Source: Cellulomonas sp. PhB150 (lineage in GTDB: Bacteria; Actinomycetota; Actinomycetes; Actinomycetales; Cellulomonadaceae). From it: DNA of 64,000 nt. Every line of letters starts with the position of its first letter. Within the stretch, counting starts at the first letter, position 1. The notes beneath the pieces are model-generated. The model was not told the DNA's origin and made no database searches. It was given only the letters and a program-made list of their open reading frames with translations. The stretch covers positions 577,484 to 641,483 of the forward strand of contig NZ_RKHX01000002.1 in assembly GCF_003755175.1 (NCBI RefSeq), read 5' to 3'. Positions 53,223-64,000 of this stretch are shown here, piece by piece. The translations under genes were made by a program, and so were the position numbers.

Positions 53223-54421
53223 GCACCACGACGGACCAGCAATCGGCCGGCGTCACCGCGCCGGCCGGCTTCCGCGCGAGCGGCGTCACCGCGGGCCTCA
53301 AGGCCTCCGGCCGTCCCGACCTGGCGCTCGTCGTCAACGACGGCCCGCTCCAGGTCGCGGCCGGGGTCTTCACCAGCAACCGCGTCGTCGGCCACCCGGT
53401 CGTCTGGTCGCGGCAGGTCGTCAGCGACGGCGTGGTCAGCGCGGTCGTGCTCAACTCCGGCGGCGCGAACGTCTGCACGGGACCCGACGGCTTCCTGGAC
53501 GTGCACCGGACCGCGGAGAAGGTCGGTGCCGCGCTGGACGTCTCGGCGGGCGACGTGGTCGTCGCGTCGACCGGCCTGATCGGGGAGCGGCTGCCCATCG
53601 AGACGCTGCTGGCCGGCGTCGACGTCGCTGCCGCGGCCCTGACCACCACCGGCGGGCACGACGCCGCGGTCGCCATCATGACGACGGACACCGTGCCGAA
53701 GACCGCCGAGATCACGATCGACGGCGACCGGGGGACGTGGACGGTCGGTGGCATGGCCAAGGGCGCTGGCATGCTCGCGCCGGCCCTCGCGACGATGCTG
53801 TGCGTCATCACGACCGACGCGGTCGTCGACGCCGCCACGGCCGAGGCAGCGCTGCGCGCCGCGACCTCGCAGACCTTCGACCGCGTGGACTCCGACGGCT
53901 GCATGTCGACGTCCGACACCGTGACGCTCCTGGTCAGCGGCGCGAGCGGCGCGACACCCGACCCCGAGGGCTTCGCCGCCGCGGTCACGGCGGTCGCGGC
54001 CGATCTCGCGCGTCAGCTCGTCGCCGACGCCGAGGGCGCCTCGCACGACATCGCGGTGACCGTCACCGGCGCCGAGACGCAGGCCGCGGGCCTTGCTGTC
54101 GCCCGCGCCGTGACCCGCTCGAACCTGTTCAAGGCGGCGATGTTCGGCAACGACCCGAACTGGGGTCGCGTGCTCGCCCAGGTGGGCACCGTCCCGGAGA
54201 GCGTGGCCGCCTTCGACCCTGAGGCTCTCGACGTCACGATCAACGGCGTCATGGTGTGCCGGGCGGGCGGCGCCCACGAGCCCCGCTCGAGCGTCGACCT
54301 CGCCGCGCAGCGCGAGATCCACGTCCTCATCGACCTGCACGCAGGCGGCGAGGTGGTCACGGTCTGGACCAACGACCTCACGCACGCCTACGTCACCGAG
54401 AACAGCGAGTACTCCACGTGA
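53219..54421 (+). CDS. argJ: Glutamate N-acetyltransferase / amino-acid acetyltransferase ArgJ
   Basis: ArgJ transfers the acetyl group from N-acetylornithine to glutamate, making the pathway cyclic, and the bifunctional form also uses acetyl-CoA. The 400-residue precursor is self-cleaved before Thr192 in the [16 protein letters not shown] motif, giving alpha and beta chains. [15 protein letters not shown] and the C-terminal [12 protein letters not shown] fit. With ArgJ present, no separate argE deacetylase is needed. GTG start overlapping argC; stop overlaps argB. Confidence 0.95.
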   Translation: MSTTTDQQSAGVTAPAGFRASGVTAGLKASGRPDLALVVNDGPLQVAAGVFTSNRVVGHPVVWSRQVVSDGVVSAVVLNSGGANVCTGPDGFLDVHRTAEKVGAALDVSAGDVVVASTGLIGERLPIETLLAGVDVAAAALTTTGGHDAAVAIMTTDTVPKTAEITIDGDRGTWTVGGMAKGAGMLAPALATMLCVITTDAVVDAATAEAALRAATSQTFDRVDSDGCMSTSDTVTLLVSGASGATPDPEGFAAAVTAVAADLARQLVADAEGASHDIAVTVTGAETQAAGLAVARAVTRSNLFKAAMFGNDPNWGRVLAQVGTVPESVAAFDPEALDVTINGVMVCRAGGAHEPRSSVDLAAQREIHVLIDLHAGGEVVTVWTNDLTHAYVTENSEYST

Positions 54422-55403
54422 GCGACGAGTTCGTCTTCAACACGCTGACCGACCTGCGCCCCGACCAGAAGGCGGAGGTCCTCATCCAGGCGCTGCCCTG
54501 GCTGCAGAAGTTCGCCGGCGCGCTCGTCGTCGTGAAGTACGGCGGCAACGCGATGGTCGACGAGGACCTCAAGCGGGCGTTCGCCGAGGACATGGTGTTC
54601 CTGCGCCAGGTCGGCCTCAAGCCGGTCGTCGTGCACGGCGGGGGCCCGCAGATCAACGCGATGCTCGACCGGCTCGGGATCGAGTCCGAGTTCCGCGGCG
54701 GCCTGCGCGTCACGACCCCCGAGGCGATGGACGTCGTGCGCATGGTGCTCACGGGCCAGGTCTCCCGTGAGCTCGTCGGCCTGCTCAACGCGCACGGCCC
54801 GCACGCCGTGGGCCTGTCCGGCGAGGACGGCGGCCTGTTCCAGGCGCGGCGCCGCACGGCGGTCGTGGACGGCGTCGAGGTCGACGTCGGGCTCGTCGGC
54901 GACGTGGTGCACGTCAACCCGGGGGCGGTGCAGGACCTGCTCGACGCGGGCCGGATCCCCGTGGTCAGCACGGTCGCGCCCGACATCGACGACCCCACGC
55001 AGGTGCTCAACGTCAACGCCGACACGGCCGCGGCCGCGCTCGCCATCGCGCTGGGCGCCCGCAAGCTCATCGTCCTGACCGACGTCGAGGGCCTCTACCT
55101 CAGCTGGCCCGACAGGTCCTCGCTCGTGCGCCGCCTGCGGGCCGGCGCGCTCGCCGAGGTGCTGCCGGGCCTGGACTCCGGCATGCGGCCCAAGATGGAG
55201 GCCTGCTGGCGTGCGGTCGAGGGCGGTGTCGGCCGCGCCCACGTGATCGACGGCCGGGCGCCCCACTCGATCCTCGTCGAGGTCTTCACGTCCGACGGGA
55301 TCGGGACGATGGTGCTCCCCGACAGCGACTCCCCAGGCGATGAGCCCGCCGCCACGTTCTACACCGCGCCGATCCCCCAGGTGCCGACCCCCGAGGTGAC
55401 CGC

Positions 55404-55407
<4 letters not shown>
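54418..55407 (+). CDS. argB: N-acetylglutamate kinase ArgB
   Basis: ArgB phosphorylates N-acetylglutamate and is usually the arginine-feedback-controlled step. The 329-residue amino-acid-kinase fold protein has [19 protein letters not shown], the [12 protein letters not shown] segment and LTDVEGLY. It has an N-terminal helix ([20 protein letters not shown]) of the type that forms the arginine-sensitive hexamer. The C-terminal extension after about residue 300 ([19 protein letters not shown]) is Pro-rich and longer than usual. Coupled to argJ and argD. Confidence 0.95.
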
Positions 55408-58134
<2,727 letters not shown>

Positions 58135-58166
58135 ACCCATCACCCCGCAGAACAGAAGGAAGAACC

Positions 58167-61385
<3,219 letters not shown>

Positions 61386-61464
61386 GCCGACCGGTGGCTC
61401 GTGTCCTCGGCGCGGCTGGTGGACTCCGGAGCGCGCGGACTGCCCGGTGCGGCAGGATGAGCGC

Positions 61465-62172
61465 GTGAGCACCTGGCCCGGGGACGTCCCGCGGCCGCCG
61501 GACGCAGCCGAGCCGGCGGCCTTCGTCCAGGTCCCCGCGCGCGTCTGGTACGCCCGCGACGTCCACCTCGTCGCCCGGGACCTGCTCGGCACGTACCTGA
61601 CGGCCCGCTCGCCCGAGGGCGACGTGACCGTCCGCATCACCGAGGTCGAGGCGTACGGCGGCGACGCGGATCCGGGCTCCCACGCCTTCCGCGGCCGCAC
61701 CGCGCGCAACGCGGTCATGTTCGCCGAGCCCGGTCGCCTGTACGTTTACCGCCACCTGGGCCTGCACCACTGCCTCAACATCGTGGCCGAGCCCACCGGC
61801 AGCGCGGCCGCCGTCCTGCTGCGCGGCGGCGAGATCGTCGAGGGCTCCGCGCTGGCGTGGTCCCGCCGCGAGCGGGTCGGGGTCGTGGACTCCGAGCGCC
61901 AGCTCGCGCGCGGCCCCGCCCGCCTGGCCGTGTGCCTGGGACTGGACCGGGACGCCAACGGCGCCGACGTGACCGAGGCCGGGGGGAGCGTGGTGCTGCA
62001 CCGGCACGAGACGGCCGTGCAGCCCGCGCACGCCAGCGGCCCACGCGTGGGCGTGTCCGGTGCGGGCGGCGAGGGCAACCGGTTCCCGTGGCGCTACTGG
62101 CTGACCAACGAGCGCACCGTGTCCGCGTACCGGCCGGCGTATCCGCCGCCGACGTCGGTAGACGCCCCCTGA
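61465..62172 (+). CDS. 3-methyladenine DNA glycosylase (AAG/MPG family)
   Basis: This 235-residue protein belongs to the AAG (MPG) family of base-excision repair glycosylases that remove alkylated purines such as 3-methyladenine and hypoxanthine. ARDLLGTYL, VRITEVEAYGGDADPGSHAFRGRT (with the catalytic glutamate), NAVMFAEPGRLYVYRHLGLHHCLNIV and GPARLAVCLGLD are diagnostic. GTG start; a nearby ATG at 61458 runs into a stop. It sits between the P-loop gene and tyrS. Confidence 0.92.
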   Translation: MSTWPGDVPRPPDAAEPAAFVQVPARVWYARDVHLVARDLLGTYLTARSPEGDVTVRITEVEAYGGDADPGSHAFRGRTARNAVMFAEPGRLYVYRHLGLHHCLNIVAEPTGSAAAVLLRGGEIVEGSALAWSRRERVGVVDSERQLARGPARLAVCLGLDRDANGADVTEAGGSVVLHRHETAVQPAHASGPRVGVSGAGGEGNRFPWRYWLTNERTVSAYRPAYPPPTSVDAP

Positions 62173-62227
62173 GGCGACGACGTCGGCAGCGCCCCCTCGC
62201 CCATGCCCTCATCTTCTGGAGAACCCC

Positions 62228-63490
62228 GTGAACCACATCCTCGACGAGCTCGAGTGGCGCGGCCTGATCGCGCAGACGACCGACCTGGACGCGCTGCGCA
62301 CGGCGCTGTCCGACGGAACCGTGAACCTCTACTGCGGCTTCGACCCCACGGCGCCGAGCCTGCACATCGGCAACCTGGTGCAGATCCTCACCGTGCGCCG
62401 CCTGCAGGACGCCGGCCACCGGCCCTTCGCGCTCGTCGGGGGCGCGACCGGCCTGATCGGTGACCCGAAGATGGCGGGCGAGCGGACTCTGAACTCGCCC
62501 GAGGTGGTCGCGGGCTGGGTCACGCGGATCCACGACCAGATCGCGCCCCTGCTCCGCTTCGACGGCGAGAACGCGGCCACGATGGTCAACAACCTCGACT
62601 GGACCGCGCCGATGTCGGCCATCGACTTCCTGCGGGACGTCGGCAAGCACTACCGCCTGGGCACGATGCTCGCCAAGGACACCGTCGCCCGGCGCCTGAG
62701 CAGCGACGCGGGCATCAGCTTCACCGAGTTCAGCTACCAGATCCTGCAGGGCATGGACTTCCTCGAGCTGCACCGCCGGCACGGGATCTCGCTGCAGACC
62801 GGGGGCTCCGACCAGTGGGGGAACCTCCTGTCGGGCGTCGAGCTCATCCGCAAGGCCGAGGGCGTCGCCGTGCACGCGCTGACGACACCGCTGATCACCA
62901 AGGCCGACGGCACCAAGTTCGGCAAGACCGAGTCAGGCACGGTGTGGCTCGACCCGGAGATGACGACGCCGTACGCCTTCTTCCAGTTCTGGCTCAACGC
63001 CGACGACGCCGACGTGGCCCGCTACCTCAAGGTGTTCACGTTCAGGAGCCGGGAGGAGATCGCGGCCCTCGAGGCCGCCGTCGCGGAGCGACCCGCGGCG
63101 CGGGAGGCGCAGCGCGCCCTCGCGCACGACGTCACCTCGCTGGTTCACGGCGCGGACGCCGCCGACTCGGTGGTCGCCGCGAGCCAGGCGCTGTTCGGCC
63201 GCGGCTCGCTCGAGGACCTGGACGCAGCGACGCTCGGTGCCGCCGTGGCCGAGCTCCCGACGGCAGCCGGCGCGGTGGGCGACCTCGTGGTGGACCTGTT
63301 CGCCTCGGCGGGCCTGGTCGCGAGCAAGTCGGAGGCCCGTCGCGCGGTGAAGGAGGGGGGCGCGTCGGTCAACAACGTCCGCGTCGCCGGCGACGACGCG
63401 GTCCTGCGCGCCGAGGACCTCCTGCACGGCCGGTGGGCGGTCATCCGTCGCGGCAAGCGCACGCTCGGGGTCGTCGACACCGCCGCCTGA
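62228..63490 (+). CDS. tyrS: Tyrosyl-tRNA synthetase
   Basis: TyrS charges tRNA(Tyr). The 420-residue class I enzyme has CGFDPTAPSLHIGNL with the HIGH signature at residues 46-49, the GGSDQWGN loop, and KFGKTE as its KMSKS motif. The C-terminal S4 domain reads VASKSEARRAVKEGGASVNNVRV. GTG start with CTGGAGAA upstream. It is the last protein gene before the rRNA operon, a usual place in Micrococcales. Confidence 0.97.
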   Translation: MNHILDELEWRGLIAQTTDLDALRTALSDGTVNLYCGFDPTAPSLHIGNLVQILTVRRLQDAGHRPFALVGGATGLIGDPKMAGERTLNSPEVVAGWVTRIHDQIAPLLRFDGENAATMVNNLDWTAPMSAIDFLRDVGKHYRLGTMLAKDTVARRLSSDAGISFTEFSYQILQGMDFLELHRRHGISLQTGGSDQWGNLLSGVELIRKAEGVAVHALTTPLITKADGTKFGKTESGTVWLDPEMTTPYAFFQFWLNADDADVARYLKVFTFRSREEIAALEAAVAERPAAREAQRALAHDVTSLVHGADAADSVVAASQALFGRGSLEDLDAATLGAAVAELPTAAGAVGDLVVDLFASAGLVASKSEARRAVKEGGASVNNVRVAGDDAVLRAEDLLHGRWAVIRRGKRTLGVVDTAA

Positions 63491-64000
63491 GCGTGGTGAC
63501 CGGCGTCACCGCCAGGGGATTTGCCAGGCCGGTCCTGCCCGCGTAATGTTCTCGAGGTCGCCCGGCAGGGAGGAACGGACACCGAGGATCGAACCTCGGT
63601 GGCTGGTCCCGCAGGCGGCCGCCCCCGAACGAGATCCAGGTGCTTCGTGCGCCTCGGAACCGGACGGGCCAGGGCAACGAGCGTCACAGACCGGATGGTC
63701 TGGGGGGCTGGAAAAGCCCGCTAGAGTAGTGAAAGCCGAAAGGGAATCGGGAAAAACGATTCGCTGGAAGTGCCCGGCAGACCAGGAAAAACAATCTGGT
63801 AGGCTGGAAAACGGAAAGCCTCTCGAGAAGGACCTGCGGGTCTGGACGAAAGAGCGTCTGTTCCTTGAGAACTCAACAGTGTGCCAAGTAGTCGATGCCA
63901 TATGGCCCGCCATCGTGCGGGTCTTGGTTGAGACTGGAGCTCGGTCCTCACCCCGTGAGGTTCTGGGTTCCGATTCAGCCGAATCTGATTGGTTCCGCCC
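63491..64000 (+). promoter_or_regulatory. rRNA operon promoter and leader region (16S gene beyond the window)
   Basis: No protein gene is credible here. A weak hairpin (63495-63500 with 63505-63510) follows tyrS. P1 is TTGCCA (63521-63526), 17 nt, TAATGT (63544-63549). A second start candidate is TAGAGT (63722-63727) with no clear -35. The conserved leader segment CTTGAGAACTCAACAG lies at 63864-63879, upstream of 16S in other actinobacteria. Further hairpins (CCTCAC/GTGAGG at 63946-63960, GATTC/GAATC at 63972-63985) probably belong to the processing leader. The mature 16S sequence itself is not reached. Confidence 0.75.
63521..63549 (+). promoter_or_regulatory. Candidate rRNA promoter P1
   Basis: TTGCCA and TAATGT with 17-nt spacing, 31 nt after the tyrS stop. 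A 7-bp hairpin (ACCGAGG/CCTCGGT, 63581-63600) lies downstream. Confidence 0.6.

Noticed and set aside
63581..63600. A T-arm-like sequence (GGTTCGATCC on the minus strand) suggesting a tRNA
   Set aside because: The stem does not fit a 5-bp T-arm with a 7-nt loop, and no acceptor, D or anticodon arms can be found around it. It is a plain 7-bp hairpin.

Overview
The window is about 74% G+C by eye, almost entirely coding, rich in GTG starts and in 1-8 nt start/stop overlaps, with actinobacterial-type promoters (TAnnnT -10 boxes). Gene content and order (ftsZ-pgeF-sepF-yggT-divIVA, lspA-rluD-dnaE, hisDCB/hisH-priA, infC-rpmI-rplT, pheST, the arg operon, tyrS, then an rRNA leader) point to a chromosomal segment of a Gram-positive actinobacterium of the order Micrococcales. 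I think Cellulomonas or a close relative is most likely, but that genus call is inference. I see no CRISPR array, insertion sequence, prophage or tRNA.

Layout. 1-6.1 kb: end of the division cluster (3' part of ftsZ, pgeF, sepF, yggT, divIVA), then a TraR/DksA zinc-finger protein, lspA, rluD and an acetyltransferase. 6.1-9.7 kb: dnaE. 9.7-10.8 kb: an ArsR regulator coupled to an SRPBCC protein, and a small S4 RNA-binding protein. 10.9-28.7 kb: the histidine genes, split into three blocks. Between hisD and hisC sits a long-chain olefin cluster (oleA, fused oleBC, oleD). Between hisB (with its conserved small neighbour) and hisH sits a surface-glycan cluster of four large proteins: a GT8-TPR-pyruvyltransferase fusion, a GT29/sialyltransferase-like protein, a GT4-polysialyltransferase-like fusion and a further putative glycosyltransferase. 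28.7-33.3 kb: sseB, a GerW-like protein, a lipoprotein serine protease with a coiled-coil membrane partner, an MFS exporter, a DUF1844 protein and a cysteine-less AhpD-like protein.

33.3-42.7 kb: a structured infC leader, infC (probably starting at AUC), rpmI, rplT, a SUKH-like protein, a SpoU RNA methyltransferase, a 2H phosphoesterase, an LLM flavin oxidoreductase, pheS and pheT. 42.7-48.4 kb: a 1,824-residue secreted protein joining a DNase/phosphatase module, a 5'-nucleotidase module and five Ig-like repeats, flanked by strong terminators and preceded by GTTCAC repeats resembling a phosphate box. 48.4-52.1 kb: an unknown 72-codon gene with a strong promoter and a perfect palindrome, a LacI regulator, an acetyltransferase, a FrnE-type DsbA and a quinone oxidoreductase.

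52.1-60.8 kb: argC-J-B-D-F-R-G-H, a complete route from N-acetylglutamyl phosphate reduction to arginine, with the ArgR repressor inside its own operon and an ARG-box-like site at the argC start. 60.8-63.5 kb: a small P-loop kinase-like protein, a 3-methyladenine DNA glycosylase and tyrS. 63.5-64 kb: promoters and leader of an rRNA operon whose 16S gene lies beyond the window. The most unusual parts are the two cargo clusters in the histidine locus, the multidomain glycan enzymes, the nuclease-nucleotidase fusion and the operator-controlled small gene.
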